Positions 7,811-17,047 of a DNA stretch of 64,000 nucleotides are shown here, one piece after another. Positions within the stretch are counted from its first letter, which is position 1; every line of letters begins with the position of its first letter. The notes below the pieces were generated by a model, which saw nothing but the letters and a program-made list of their open reading frames with translations, was not told the DNA's origin and ran no database searches. The stretch lies in NCBI GenBank assembly GCA_015057585.1, contig SVEF01000001.1, positions 248,001 through 312,000 of the forward strand, in the 5' to 3' direction. A program made the position numbers and the translations under genes. The stretch is from Lachnospiraceae bacterium (lineage in GTDB: Bacteria; Bacillota; Clostridia; Lachnospirales; Lachnospiraceae).

Positions 7811-9055
7811 ATGGCAACGAACGCAAACAAAGAATTATTGGAGGCATTAAACCAGATTGAGAAGGAAAAGGACATCAGCAAAGAGATTTTGCTTGAGGCA
7901 ATTGAAAATTCCCTTCTTGCAGCATGTAAAAACCAGTATGGAAAGGCGGATAATATTAAAGTAAATGTTAACCGCGAGACCGGCGCATTTAACGTGTATG
8001 CAGAAAAGGAAATCGTAGCGGAAGCAGAGGATGTGGAAGATGAACTTCTTCAGATTACACTTGCAGAAGCAAAGTTAAAATTTCCACGTAAAAAACTGGC
8101 TGTAGGCGATATCATCAATATTGAAGTAACACCAAAGAACTTCGGACGTATTGCTGCACAGAAGGCAAAGCAGGTCGTAGTTCAGAAAATCCGTGAGGAA
8201 GAAAGAAAGGCATTATATAATCAGTATTTTACAAAGGAAAGAGATATTGTAACCGGTATTGTCCAGAGATATCAGGGAAACAATGTATGTATCAATCTTG
8301 GTAAGGTAGATGCGATTCTTACAGAAAATGAACAGATTCGTGGTGAGTATTTCAGACCGACAGAACGTGTAAAGTTATATGTACTTAAAGTAGAGGATAC
8401 CACAAGAGGACCAAGAATTACCGTGTCCAGAACACATCCGGAACTGGTAAAGAGATTGTTTGAAGCAGAAGTTACGGAAGTAAAGGATGGCACTGTGGAA
8501 ATCAAGAGCATATCCAGAGAAGCAGGCGCCAGAACGAAAATGGCGGTATACTCTTATGATCCAAATGTAGATGCAGTAGGTGCATGCGTAGGTATAAACG
8601 GTGCAAGAGTGAATGCAATTGTAGAAGAACTCCGTGGTGAAAAGATTGACATTATCAACTGGAGTGATGATCCTGCAACCCTGATTGAAAATGCACTCAG
8701 CCCTGCAAAGGTGGTATCTGTAGAAGTTGCTGCAGATGAAAAGAGCGCAAGAGTAATTGTTCCGGATTATCAGCTTTCTCTTGCAATCGGTCGTGAAGGA
8801 CAGAATGCAAGACTTGCAGCAAAACTGACAGGATACAAGATCGATATCAAGTCGGAATCCCAGGTGGGCGGATATTATGAAGAACAATGGGATGACGGAC
8901 AGTATGATGATGGTCAGTATGAGGAATATGATGACGATTATCAGGATGGCTATGAAGACGGTTACTCCGATGACTATGCAGATGAGTATTCTGATGAATA
9001 TTCTGATGACTATGCAGATGATTATCAGGATGATACGGATGGAAATCAGGAGTAA
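7811..9055 (+). CDS. nusA: transcription termination/antitermination factor NusA with an acidic tail
   Basis: Encodes 414 residues. An N-terminal RNA-polymerase-binding domain (ALNQIEKEKDISKEILLEA in two parts) is followed by the S1 domain around residues 130-200 (IVTGIVQRYQGNNVCINLGK) and tandem KH domains, with the loops GACVGINGARV near residue 258 and LAIGREGQNARLAAKLTGY near residue 325. The last 55-60 residues form a low-complexity acidic tail rich in Asp, Tyr, Glu and Gly, with many DDY and DEY units. Core NusA in Firmicutes usually ends shortly after KH2, so the tail is an addition. A strong AAGGAGG precedes the ATG. Confidence 0.96.
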   Translation: MATNANKELLEALNQIEKEKDISKEILLEAIENSLLAACKNQYGKADNIKVNVNRETGAFNVYAEKEIVAEAEDVEDELLQITLAEAKLKFPRKKLAVGDIINIEVTPKNFGRIAAQKAKQVVVQKIREEERKALYNQYFTKERDIVTGIVQRYQGNNVCINLGKVDAILTENEQIRGEYFRPTERVKLYVLKVEDTTRGPRITVSRTHPELVKRLFEAEVTEVKDGTVEIKSISREAGARTKMAVYSYDPNVDAVGACVGINGARVNAIVEELRGEKIDIINWSDDPATLIENALSPAKVVSVEVAADEKSARVIVPDYQLSLAIGREGQNARLAAKLTGYKIDIKSESQVGGYYEEQWDDGQYDDGQYEEYDDDYQDGYEDGYSDDYADEYSDEYSDDYADDYQDDTDGNQE

Positions 9056-9072
9056 CAGAAACGAGAGGAAAT

Positions 9073-9342
9073 ATGGCTGAGAAAAAGATTCCATTAAGAA
9101 AATGTACCGGTTGTGGAGAAATGAAACCAAAGAAAGAATTGATCCGTGTGTTAAAGACCGGAGAAACCGAAGTGGTTTTAGATCTTACAGGCCGTAAAAA
9201 CGGGAGAGGTGCGTACCTTTGCAATTCCGTCGTTTGTTTCCAAAAAGCAAAAAAAACGAAGGGTTTGGAACGTTCCCTGCAAATTCAAATTCCTGAAGAA
9301 CTTTATGAAGTACTGGAAAAGGAGCTGGTTGCAGGTGAATAA
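9073..9342 (+). CDS. rnpM: RNase P modulator RnpM (YlxR family)
   Basis: Encodes 89 residues. The YlxR signature is present: LRKCTGCGEMKPKKELIRV near the N-terminus, then LDLTGRKNGRGAYLC in the middle. YlxR proteins lie between nusA and infB across Firmicutes and bind RNA; the B. subtilis member has been reported to bind and modulate RNase P, the basis of the RnpM name. Three cysteines (C11, C14 and one in GAYLCN) follow the family pattern. AGAGGA precedes the start. The 3' end overlaps the probable start of the next gene. Confidence 0.93.
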   Translation: MAEKKIPLRKCTGCGEMKPKKELIRVLKTGETEVVLDLTGRKNGRGAYLCNSVVCFQKAKKTKGLERSLQIQIPEELYEVLEKELVAGE

Positions 9343-9676
9343 TGTGGAAAAAAAGACACTTTCTCTTTTGGGGCTTGCAACAAAAGCAGGGAAAATTGCC
9401 AGCGGTGAGTTTCAGACAGAAAACGCAGTAAAAGACGGAACGGCACAATTGGTCTTAGTTGCATCGGACGCATCGGATAATACCAAAAAATTGTTTCGTG
9501 ACAAGTGTTCTTATTATGGAGTTCCGGTCTATATTTACGGTAATAAAGAAACTCTTGGTGCGGCAATCGGAAAAGAATTTCGGGCTTCAGTTGCAATATT
9601 AGAGGAAGGGTTTGCAAAGGCAGTGCAGAAAAAGATAATTGAGCAGATAAGTCAGGATAATAACGGAGGTAAATAA
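9335..9676 (+). CDS. ylxQ: L7Ae/L30e family RNA-binding protein YlxQ
   Basis: Encodes about 113 residues of the kink-turn-binding L7Ae fold: LSLLGLATKAGKIASGEF near the N-terminus, LVLVASDASDNTKKLF in the middle, and a C-terminal VAILEEGFAKAV helix. This is the partner normally found between ylxR and infB. The frame stays open far upstream but that part overlaps rnpM out of frame and is not coding. Two GTG starts are credible: 9335, with GGAG ten bases upstream, and 9344, with AGGTGA five bases upstream. Either overlaps or abuts the rnpM stop, implying translational coupling. I list the longer form. Confidence 0.85.
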   Translation: MNNVEKKTLSLLGLATKAGKIASGEFQTENAVKDGTAQLVLVASDASDNTKKLFRDKCSYYGVPVYIYGNKETLGAAIGKEFRASVAILEEGFAKAVQKKIIEQISQDNNGGK

Positions 9677-12600
9677 ATGGCAAAAATCAAAATACATGAG
9701 TTGGCGAAAGAATTAGGCGTTCCGAGCAAAGACGTGGTAGCGTATCTTGCAGACAACGGAAGCGCCGTAAAGAGCCATATGAGTAATATTGAAGACAAAG
9801 AAATCGATATGGTAAAGAAGAAATTTGGTAAAGCAAGTGCACCTGTAAAAACAGAAGCACCTGCACCAAAGGCTACGTCGGAAAAGGCACAGACTCCTGT
9901 GACAAAGCTGGCAGCACCGGTGGCAAAACCTGTGACACCTGTAGAAAGACCACAGGGCGACAGACCGATGGGTCAGAGACCGGTGCAGGGTGACCGTCCA
10001 ATGGGCGAGAGAAGACCACAGGGCGACAGACCAATGGGTCAGAGACCGGTGCAGGGTGACCGTCCAATGGGCGAGAGAAGACCACAGGGCGACAGACCGA
10101 TGGGTCAGAGACCGATGCAGGGTGACCGTCCAATGGGACAAAGACCGCAGGGCGACAGACCAATGGGTGAGAGAAGACCGATGCAGGGTGACCGTCCAAT
10201 GGGCGAGAGAAGACCACAGGGCGACAGACCAATGGGCGAGAGAAGACCGGTGCAGGGTGACCGTCCAATGGGACAGAGACCGCAGGGTGACAGACCAATG
10301 GGTGAAAGAAGACCGATGCAGGGTGACCGTCCAATGGGACAAAGACCGCAGGGCGACAGACCAATGGGTGAAAGAAGACCGATGCAGGGCGACCGTCCAA
10401 TGGGACAAAGACCACAGGGTGACAGACCAATGGGTGAGAGAAGGCCACAGGGTGACAGACCATTTAATGGAGAAAGAAGACCGCAAGGTGACCGACCGTT
10501 TAACGGAGAAAGAAGACCACAGGGTGACAGACCGTTCAACGGAGAAAGAAGACCGCAAGGTGACAGACCGTTCAACGGAGAAAGAAGACCACAAGGTGAC
10601 AGACCATTTAGTGGTGAGAGAAGACCACAGGGGAACCAGGGCGGTTTTGGTGGCAAGGACAGATTTTTTGATAAGGATATGGATAAGGATGCTGTACAGG
10701 AAAGAAGACAGCCATCTAAGAGTTATAAGGGCGGAGAAAAGAGTTCTATCAAGTCGGATCTTGCAAATGAACTGACCAAAGAACAGAGAGCAGCAGCATT
10801 TTCCAACCGTGACCGTGATAAAAACCGTGAAAAGAAGAAAGACCACGAGGAAGATTATGATAAACTGTTGAAGGGTAAAAAGGATCCGAACAGAAAAGGT
10901 GCGTTTATTAAACCGGTCGCAGTGAAGGAAGAAAAGAAGGAAGAAGAAATTAAGACCATTGTAATTCCGGAATCCTTAACCTTAAAAGAACTTGCGGATA
11001 AGATGAAACAGCAGCCTTCCGCACTTGTTAAGAAGTTATTCTTAGCAGGCAAGATGGTTTCTATCAATCAGGAAATCACGTTTGAAGAAGCAGAAGAAAT
11101 TGCTCTGGAATATGACATTATTGCCGAGAAAGAAGTAAAGGTAAATATTGTTGAAGAATTATTAAAGGAAACAGAAGAAGACGAAGCAACCATGGTAAAG
11201 AGACCTCCGGTTGTCTGCGTTATGGGTCACGTTGACCATGGTAAGACTTCCCTGCTTGATGCGATTCGAACAACTAATGTAACCGCGAGAGAAGCAGGCG
11301 GTATTACACAGCATATCGGTGCTTACATGGTAGAAGCAAACGGTGAAAAGATTACATTCCTTGATACGCCTGGCCATGAAGCATTTACAGCAATGCGTAT
11401 GCGTGGTGCAAGTTCTACTGATATTGCAATTTTAGTAGTCGCAGCGGATGACGGTGTAAAGCCGCAGACCGTAGAAGCAATCAACCATGCAAAAGCAGCC
11501 GGTATTGAAATTATTGTTGCCGTAAATAAGATTGATAAGCCGGCAGCAAACGTAGAACGCGTAAAGCAGGAAATGACCGAGCATGGCTTAGTGGCAGAAG
11601 ACTGGGGCGGCGAAACAATTTTTGTTCCGGTTTCCGCAAAATCCAAGGAAGGTATTGATAAGCTTCTGGAAATGGTATTGTTAACTGCAGATGTAGCAGA
11701 ATACAAGGCAAATCCAAACAGAAAAGCAAGAGGTATCGTTATCGAGGCACAGCTTGACAAGGGCCGTGGTCCGGTGGCTACCATTTTAGTACAGAAGGGT
11801 ACCTTAAGGGTAGGCGATACGATTGCCATCGGTTCCGCTTACGGTAAGGTTCGTGCAATGATGGATGATAAGGGCAGACGTGTGAAGGAAGCAACGCCTT
11901 CTACGCCTGTAGAAATCCTTGGTTTAAACGGCGTTCCGGATGCGGGTGAAGTATTCCTTGCAACGGAAAGTGAAAAAGAAGCAAGAACGATTGCAGAAGC
12001 CTATATTTCCCAGGGTAAGGAAAAACTTCTTGCAGATACTAAGGCCAGATTATCTTTGGATGGTCTGTTCTCCCAAATTCAGGCCGGTAACATTAAGGAA
12101 TTGAACCTGATTATTAAAGCAGACGTACAGGGTTCTGTAGAAGCAGTAAAGCAGAGTCTGCTTAAGTTAAGTAATGATGAGGTTGCTATCCGTGTAATTC
12201 ATGGCGGTGTAGGTTTAATCAATGAATCCGACGTTATCCTTGCAAGTGCATCCAATGCGATTATCATTGGTTTTAATACTAAACCGGATAATACAGCGAA
12301 GGATATTGCAGAAAGAGAAAAGGTTGATGTAAGACTGTACCGTGTCATCTATAATGCAATTGAAGATGTAGAAGCAGCAATGAAGGGTATGTTAGACCCT
12401 GAATATGAAGAAAAGATTATCGGTCATGCTGAAGTAAGACAGACCTTTAAGGCTTCCGGTGTTGGTGTGATTGCCGGTTCTTATGTAACTGACGGTAAGA
12501 TTATCAGAGGCTGTAAGGCTCGTATTACAAGAGAAGGCACACAGATTTTCGATGGCCCGCTTGCATCTTTAAAGAGATTTAAGGACGACGTAAAGGAAGT

Positions 12601-12703
12601 GGCAACCGGTTACGAATGTGGTCTCGTATTCGAGAAGTTCAGTGACCTTCAGGAGTTTGACCAGGTAGAATTGTATATGATGGTTGAGGTACCTAGAAAA
12701 TGA
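9677..12703 (+). CDS. infB: translation initiation factor IF-2 with a long disordered repeat region
   Basis: Encodes 1008 residues, long for the family. The N-terminal IF2_N motif ([21 protein letters not shown]) is followed by roughly 230 residues (about 92-322) of near-identical units of type [10 protein letters not shown] / [11 protein letters not shown], changing to [12 protein letters not shown] at the end; I count 20 GDRP copies. A charged linker and a second IF2_N-like segment ([21 protein letters not shown]) lead into the GTPase domain, with P-loop GHVDHGKTS near residue 517, DTPGHE (G3) and NKIDK (G4), then domains II-IV. IF-2 delivers initiator tRNA to the 30S subunit. GGAGG precedes the ATG and the stop overlaps rbfA (ATGA). 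Confidence 0.97.
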   Translation: MAKIKIHELAKELGVPSKDVVAYLADNGSAVKSHMSNIEDKEIDMVKKKFGKASAPVKTEAPAPKATSEKAQTPVTKLAAPVAKPVTPVERPQGDRPMGQRPVQGDRPMGERRPQGDRPMGQRPVQGDRPMGERRPQGDRPMGQRPMQGDRPMGQRPQGDRPMGERRPMQGDRPMGERRPQGDRPMGERRPVQGDRPMGQRPQGDRPMGERRPMQGDRPMGQRPQGDRPMGERRPMQGDRPMGQRPQGDRPMGERRPQGDRPFNGERRPQGDRPFNGERRPQGDRPFNGERRPQGDRPFNGERRPQGDRPFSGERRPQGNQGGFGGKDRFFDKDMDKDAVQERRQPSKSYKGGEKSSIKSDLANELTKEQRAAAFSNRDRDKNREKKKDHEEDYDKLLKGKKDPNRKGAFIKPVAVKEEKKEEEIKTIVIPESLTLKELADKMKQQPSALVKKLFLAGKMVSINQEITFEEAEEIALEYDIIAEKEVKVNIVEELLKETEEDEATMVKRPPVVCVMGHVDHGKTSLLDAIRTTNVTAREAGGITQHIGAYMVEANGEKITFLDTPGHEAFTAMRMRGASSTDIAILVVAADDGVKPQTVEAINHAKAAGIEIIVAVNKIDKPAANVERVKQEMTEHGLVAEDWGGETIFVPVSAKSKEGIDKLLEMVLLTADVAEYKANPNRKARGIVIEAQLDKGRGPVATILVQKGTLRVGDTIAIGSAYGKVRAMMDDKGRRVKEATPSTPVEILGLNGVPDAGEVFLATESEKEARTIAEAYISQGKEKLLADTKARLSLDGLFSQIQAGNIKELNLIIKADVQGSVEAVKQSLLKLSNDEVAIRVIHGGVGLINESDVILASASNAIIIGFNTKPDNTAKDIAEREKVDVRLYRVIYNAIEDVEAAMKGMLDPEYEEKIIGHAEVRQTFKASGVGVIAGSYVTDGKIIRGCKARITREGTQIFDGPLASLKRFKDDVKEVATGYECGLVFEKFSDLQEFDQVELYMMVEVPRK
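9950..10640 (+). repeat. in-frame tandem repeats inside infB
   Basis: About 690 bases of tandem units whose lengths are multiples of three, coding for the Arg/Pro/Gly/Asp-rich linker of IF-2. Early units alternate QR and ERR forms; the last five replace Met with Phe-Asn or Phe-Ser. High identity between units at DNA level makes this a likely site of copy-number change. Confidence 0.9.
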
Positions 12704-13098
12704 GAAAAAACAGTGTAAAAAATACGCGAATCAATCAGGAGGTTTTAAAAGAACTTTCCACATTAATCCGTACTGAGATTAAAGATCCAAGAATTCATCC
12801 GATGACCTCTATCGTTGCGGTAGAGGTTGCACCGGACTTGAAGACGGCAAAGATTTATGTCAGCGTTCTTGGTGACAAGCAGGCACAGGAAGATACGGTA
12901 AAGGGCTTAAAGAGCGCAGCACCGTTTCTTCGCAGGGAGCTTGCTCATTCCCTGAATCTCCGTAATACGCCGCAGTTATTCTTTACAGTAGACCAATCCA
13001 TTGAGTACGGTGTAACGATGTCGAAGTTAATTGATGATGTGATTGCGGAAATGCCGGACAGAAGCGATGAAGAGGACGATACTGTTCCGGAAGAGTAA
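12700..13098 (+). CDS. rbfA: ribosome-binding factor A
   Basis: Encodes 132 residues. RbfA is a KH-like 30S maturation factor needed for 16S rRNA 5' processing and cold growth. Family markers are [25 protein letters not shown] near residues 8-30, the strand [10 protein letters not shown], and the C-terminal [18 protein letters not shown]. The ATG overlaps the infB stop in an ATGA arrangement, implying coupling. No gene lies between infB and rbfA (ylxP is absent) and none between rbfA and truB, where many Clostridia carry a DHH phosphoesterase gene. Confidence 0.95.
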   Translation: MRKNSVKNTRINQEVLKELSTLIRTEIKDPRIHPMTSIVAVEVAPDLKTAKIYVSVLGDKQAQEDTVKGLKSAAPFLRRELAHSLNLRNTPQLFFTVDQSIEYGVTMSKLIDDVIAEMPDRSDEEDDTVPEE

Positions 13099-13109
13099 GG
13101 AAAGACAAC

Positions 13110-14030
13110 ATGGATGGGATACTCAATATTTATAAAGAAAAGGGATTTACATCCCACGATGTCGTTGCAAAATTGCGAGGCATCTTAAAAATGAAACGTA
13201 TCGGACATACCGGCACCCTTGACCCGGCAGCGGAAGGGGTGCTTCCGGTATGCCTTGGTACCGCCACTAGATTGTGTGACCTGCTGACCGATAAGGTAAA
13301 GGCATATCGCGCCGAGATAGTGTTTGGGGTGGCTACCGATACCGAAGACATGACCGGACAGATTATAAAAGAACTTCAGGTGTCGTGTAAGGAAGAAGAA
13401 CTTCGTTCCACAATTGTAGAATTTATTGGAACGTATGAACAGATACCTCCCATGTATTCTGCCATTAAGGTAGAGGGAAAAAAGTTATATGAACTGGCAC
13501 GGGAAGGCAAGGTGATCGAGCGTCAGGGACGACCGGTTACCATATATTCTATTGATGTAGAACAAATAATTTGTGATGAAAATGGTGATTTAAAAGAAGC
13601 CACGATTGTCGTGGTGTGCGGGAAAGGGACCTACATCCGTAGCCTTTGCCGTGATATCGGAGAAAGACTAAGTACCTGTGCCTGTATGAAGTCTTTGGTT
13701 CGTATCAAATCCGGTCAGTTTGAACTGGCGGAGAGTTTAAAACTTTCTGAGGTGGAAGCACTTCGGGATGAGGGTGTTCTTTCGGAACACATTGTAACGG
13801 TTGAGCAGGTATTTGCTTCCTGCGGTAAGATAAAGACAAAAGAAGAGACTGATAAGTTACTGAAAAACGGAAATAAGATGTCTGGTTCGGCACTGTTAGA
13901 GGTAATACCGGGTCAGAAAGACGGGGATTTTCCTGCAAACTGGTACCGGGCTTATACGAGTAATGAAAGTTTCTTGGGTGTTTATGAAAAAAAGAAGGCG
14001 GATTATGTTCCGGTAAAGATGTTTCTGTAA
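13110..14030 (+). CDS. truB: tRNA pseudouridine(55) synthase TruB
   Basis: Encodes 306 residues. TruB makes pseudouridine 55 in the T-loop of tRNAs. The catalytic Asp lies in HTGTLDPAAEGVLPVCLG near residue 38. Other family blocks are KVKAYRAEIVFGVATDTEDM, the QIPPMYSAIKVEGKKLYELAR segment (residues ~112-132, given in part), and GKGTYIRSLCRDIGERL near residue 175. The C-terminal region is longer than a minimal PUA-less form and ends in a PUA-like segment. AAGGA precedes the ATG, and ribF follows by 12 bases. Confidence 0.95.
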   Translation: MDGILNIYKEKGFTSHDVVAKLRGILKMKRIGHTGTLDPAAEGVLPVCLGTATRLCDLLTDKVKAYRAEIVFGVATDTEDMTGQIIKELQVSCKEEELRSTIVEFIGTYEQIPPMYSAIKVEGKKLYELAREGKVIERQGRPVTIYSIDVEQIICDENGDLKEATIVVVCGKGTYIRSLCRDIGERLSTCACMKSLVRIKSGQFELAESLKLSEVEALRDEGVLSEHIVTVEQVFASCGKIKTKEETDKLLKNGNKMSGSALLEVIPGQKDGDFPANWYRAYTSNESFLGVYEKKKADYVPVKMFL

Positions 14031-14042
14031 AAGGAAAATGCT

Positions 14043-14966
14043 ATGGAAATAATAAAAGATATCAATCAAATACAATGGAGACCGACGGCAATTACCATTG
14101 GGAAGTTTGATGGTGTGCATATTGGGCATCAAAAACTTCTTAGAAAGGTTTTGAAAGCAAAAGAAGACGATTGTACTGCGGTGGTGTTTACATTCGACCG
14201 GGTTCCCGGAAACCAGGCTGTGACATTACAGTCTTTTTTGACATTGGAAGAAGAAAAACAGCATTTTATGCAGGAATTCGGCATGGACTGTTATGTCATG
14301 TTTCCGTTTACGAAGGAAACAGCGGCTATGGAGCCGGAGCAGTTTGTCTCGAAAATCTTAGTAAAGACTATGCGGGTGAAAAAACTTTATGTCGGATCAG
14401 ATTTTCGGTTTGGTAAAGACCGAAAAGGTGACGTAGTGTTACTGGCAGAACTTGCCAAACGGTTTGGGTTTACGTTTGAGGCAATCGAAAAAGAAACGTA
14501 TCTGGATGAAGTGGTAAGTTCCAGCCGTGTCCGTGATTGTGTTCTTAACGGAAAAGCAGAAGAAATAACGGCTATGCTGAATCGGCCATATTTGATTTCA
14601 GGCTCTGTCATTCATGGCAGAAAACTTGGAAGAACAATTGGAATACCGACGATAAATGTGGCTCTCCCGGAAGGAAAAATACGTCCGAAGTCCGGTGTAT
14701 ATTGCACCAGAGTCCGAGTGGATGGAAAGTCTTTCTTTGGAATTACCAATATCGGAACAAAGCCGACGGTACAGGACGAGCCTGTTTACGGTGCAGAAAC
14801 GTATTTGTTTGACTGTAATGAAGATTTGTATGAGAAAGAAGTGACCATAGAACTGCTTCATTTTGTCCGTGAAGAAAAGAAATTTTCTTCAGTAGAGGAA
14901 CTGTCAAAACAGTTGGAACAGGACAAGCAGTATGGTATCGCCTATGTGAAGGGGTTAGAGGCATAA
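14043..14966 (+). CDS. ribF: bifunctional riboflavin kinase / FAD synthetase
   Basis: Encodes 307 residues. The N-terminal nucleotidyltransferase domain has TIGKFDGVHIGHQKLLRK (HxGH-type motif) and SSSRVRDCVLNGKAEE near residue 160. The C-terminal flavokinase domain has HGRKLGRTIGIPTINV near residue 197 and GVYCTRVRVDGK, with the terminal helix region FLRxEKKF-like (HFVREEKKFSSVEEL). It converts riboflavin to FMN and then FAD. Lengths of both domains are normal. The stop codon abuts the start of the next gene directly, so the two are likely cotranscribed. Confidence 0.95.
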   Translation: MEIIKDINQIQWRPTAITIGKFDGVHIGHQKLLRKVLKAKEDDCTAVVFTFDRVPGNQAVTLQSFLTLEEEKQHFMQEFGMDCYVMFPFTKETAAMEPEQFVSKILVKTMRVKKLYVGSDFRFGKDRKGDVVLLAELAKRFGFTFEAIEKETYLDEVVSSSRVRDCVLNGKAEEITAMLNRPYLISGSVIHGRKLGRTIGIPTINVALPEGKIRPKSGVYCTRVRVDGKSFFGITNIGTKPTVQDEPVYGAETYLFDCNEDLYEKEVTIELLHFVREEKKFSSVEELSKQLEQDKQYGIAYVKGLEA

Positions 14967-16052
14967 ATGAACTATCAAATCAGTACCAACGGAAAGCCTG
15001 CATATCTGCAGTTATATGAAAGTCTCAGGAACGACATGGAACATGGCGTATTTCCTTATGGGACAAAACTGCCATCCAAGCGTATGCTTGCGGAGGAGAC
15101 AGGTGTCAGCGTAATTACCGTACAGCATGCCTATGCCATTCTTTGTGAAGAGGGATACATAGAATCCAGACAGAGAAGCGGATATTTTGTAAGCTACAGA
15201 GACAGTGAGTTTGTGCCGGTTGCCGAAGGAAATCAGGTACAGCGTTTGCTTGAAAAGACGACACCACATACACACAAAAAGAGTGAATTTCCGTTTTCGG
15301 TACTGGCAAAAACCATGAGGAAGGTACTGCTTGATTATAACAAAGAAATTTTAATAAAATCTCCGAATAAAGGCTGCGCGGAACTCCGGGCAGCTATTTC
15401 TGCCTATGTGAAGAGAAGTAACGGTATCACAGTAAAACCGGAACAGATTGTGATTGGTTCGGGGGCAGAGTATCTGTACAGTCTGATTGTACAACTTTTA
15501 GGAGAAAACAGGGTATTTGCACTGGAAGATCCGTCTTATGAGAAAATCCGTAAGGTGTATGAGGCAAACGGAGTACTGTGTGAGATGCTTTGTCTGGGAC
15601 AGGACGGTATTTTATCTTCCGCTTTGGAAAAATCCAAGGCTTCTGTCCTTCATGTAACACCATTTCACAGCTATCCAAGCGGTGTATCGGCCGGTGTGTC
15701 GAAACGTCTGGAATATTTGAACTGGGCAAGGACGAGAAACGGTTATATTATTGAAGACAATTATGATTCGGAGCTGACGGTTTCCATGAAGCACGAGGAT
15801 ACGTTATTTTCCATGGAGGAAAACGCTCCGGTTCTTTATTTGAATACATTTTCCCATACGATTGCGCCATCGATGCGAGTGGGATATATGATGTTACCGG
15901 AAGGGCTGCTTGACCTGTTTGAGGAGCGCCTCGGGTTTTATTCCTGTACAGTTCCTGTATTTGAACAGTATGTGCTTGCAGAACTGATCAACAGTGGGGA
16001 TTTTGAGCGCCATATCAACCGGGTCCGCAGGGAAAGACGGAAAGAAAAATAA
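14967..16052 (+). pseudogene. MocR/PdxR-type GntR regulator, 3'-truncated and lacking the PLP lysine
   Basis: Encodes 361 residues where MocR proteins are usually about 450-490. The N-terminal GntR winged helix is intact (LPSKRMLAEETGVSVITVQHA in two parts, then EEGYIESRQRSGYFV). The aminotransferase-like domain follows with NKGCAELRAAISAYVKRSNG and IIEDNYDSEL. At the position of the PLP Schiff-base lysine (family TFSK-x-x-AP) the protein reads TFSHTIAPSMRVGY, His at residue 297. It then ends at RRERRKEK, where the family continues for about 100 residues, and I found no continuation in another frame. It may be a decaying gene or a regulator that no longer binds PLP covalently. The next gene is pyridoxal kinase, the classical target of PdxR-type members. 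Confidence 0.75.
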
Positions 16053-16084
16053 TCTGGTTATATATTTTGTTTTTGATTTGGATA

Positions 16085-16112
16085 TTTACTTAATACCAAA
16101 ATGAGGTATACT
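16085..16112 (+). promoter_or_regulatory. candidate pdxK promoter with internal inverted repeat
   Basis: TTTACT (16085-16090) and TATACT (16107-16112) are 16 bases apart. ATACC (16093-16097) and GGTAT (16105-16109) form an inverted repeat that overlaps the spacer and -10, a possible operator for a regulator. The -35 is weak. Confidence 0.4.
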
Positions 16113-16156
16113 GAGTAGCAAAGATTCAAAAAGAAAATAAAAAGGAGAACACCAAG

Positions 16157-16990
16157 ATGACAACATATAAAAAAATACTTACCATTCAGGATATTTCATG
16201 TGTAGGACAGTGCTCCTTAACCGTAGCACTCCCGATATTATCGGCATGCGGTCTGGAGACTTGTATTCTACCGTCTGCTGTACTTTCGACACATACAGCA
16301 GGCTTTTCAGGCTATACATTCCGTGATTTGACAGAGGATATGCCTGCGATTAAGAATCACTGGGTAAAGGAAAACATTCAGTTTGCAGCGGTGTATACCG
16401 GCTATCTCGGCAGCACAAAGCAGATTGATTATGTAGTCGACATTTATAAGGATACGGCAAAAGAAAACGGCGGTCTTTTGATTGTAGACCCTGCGATGGC
16501 AGACAACGGAAAACTGTATCCGGGCTTTGATGAAGCATTTGTGGAAGCAATGAAAGAACTTTGCGGCAAGGCGGATTACGTGATTCCAAACCTGACCGAA
16601 GCATGCTTCTTAACCGGAGTAGAATATAAGACTTCCTATGACCGTGCATATATTGATGAGATTCTTGAAAAATTGTCTGCTCTTGGTTGTAAGAATGTTA
16701 TTTTTACAGGAGTGTCCTATCAGGAAGGAAAGACCGGTATCGTAGTATATGAAAACGGACAGTATTCCTACTATGAGCATGATTTCTTGCCAAACAGCTG
16801 TCACGGAACCGGTGATATCTATGCGTCTGCATTTGTGGGAGCCTTAGTAAGAGGAAAGAGTGCTTATGATGCAGCAAAGATTGCAGCGGACTACACCGTA
16901 GAGTGTATTAAGGCGACTGCAGAGGTAAAAAATCACTGGTACGGAGCAGCATTTGAGCCGGTACTGGGTAAGCTGATTGGGATGTTATAG
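16157..16990 (+). CDS. pdxK: pyridoxal/pyridoxamine kinase
   Basis: Encodes 277 residues of the ribokinase-like PdxK/PdxY family, which phosphorylates vitamin B6 vitamers to form PLP. The N-terminal KILTIQDISCVGQCSLTVAL, the central LLIVDPAMADNGKLY, and YVIPNLTEACFLTGV are family blocks. The ATP/anion-hole motif is SCHGTGDIYASAFVGAL near residue 217, with the catalytic Asp. AAAGGAG lies upstream. The gene follows the degenerate MocR-type regulator, a pairing that suggests PLP-responsive control in an ancestor. A terminator overlapping the next promoter closes the unit. Confidence 0.92.
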   Translation: MTTYKKILTIQDISCVGQCSLTVALPILSACGLETCILPSAVLSTHTAGFSGYTFRDLTEDMPAIKNHWVKENIQFAAVYTGYLGSTKQIDYVVDIYKDTAKENGGLLIVDPAMADNGKLYPGFDEAFVEAMKELCGKADYVIPNLTEACFLTGVEYKTSYDRAYIDEILEKLSALGCKNVIFTGVSYQEGKTGIVVYENGQYSYYEHDFLPNSCHGTGDIYASAFVGALVRGKSAYDAAKIAADYTVECIKATAEVKNHWYGAAFEPVLGKLIGML

Positions 16991-17018
16991 GAAATATGAA
17001 ATCTGTCAAATATTTTGC

Positions 17019-17047
17019 TTGACACCAACACAAACATGTAGTACAAT
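17019..17047 (+). promoter_or_regulatory. strong sigma-A promoter of ylxM-ffh
   Basis: A perfect TTGACA at 17019-17024 and TACAAT at 17042-17047 are 17 bases apart. The expected transcription start is near 17054, leaving a leader of roughly 40 bases. The -10 overlaps the 5' arm of the terminator hairpin at 17046. Confidence 0.85.

Noticed and set aside
8375-9130. 251-codon minus-strand frame opposite nusA
   Set aside because: It mirrors the repetitive acidic NusA tail, is rich in Ile from the antisense of GAT codons, and has no start-site support.
9950-10640. Repeat array considered as a CRISPR or minisatellite outside genes
   Set aside because: Units are contiguous, have no unique spacers and are in frame with the intact IF-2 coding sequence.
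9713-10846. Long open frames on the minus strand and in another plus frame across the infB repeats
   Set aside because: They exist because the repeat units are multiples of three bases without stops in several frames. Their translations are low-complexity mirror images of the IF-2 linker and lack ribosome-binding sites.
16020-16156. Possible frameshift continuing the MocR domain downstream of 16052
   Set aside because: The other frames after the stop show no MocR-like sequence and soon stop; the region instead holds the pdxK promoter.
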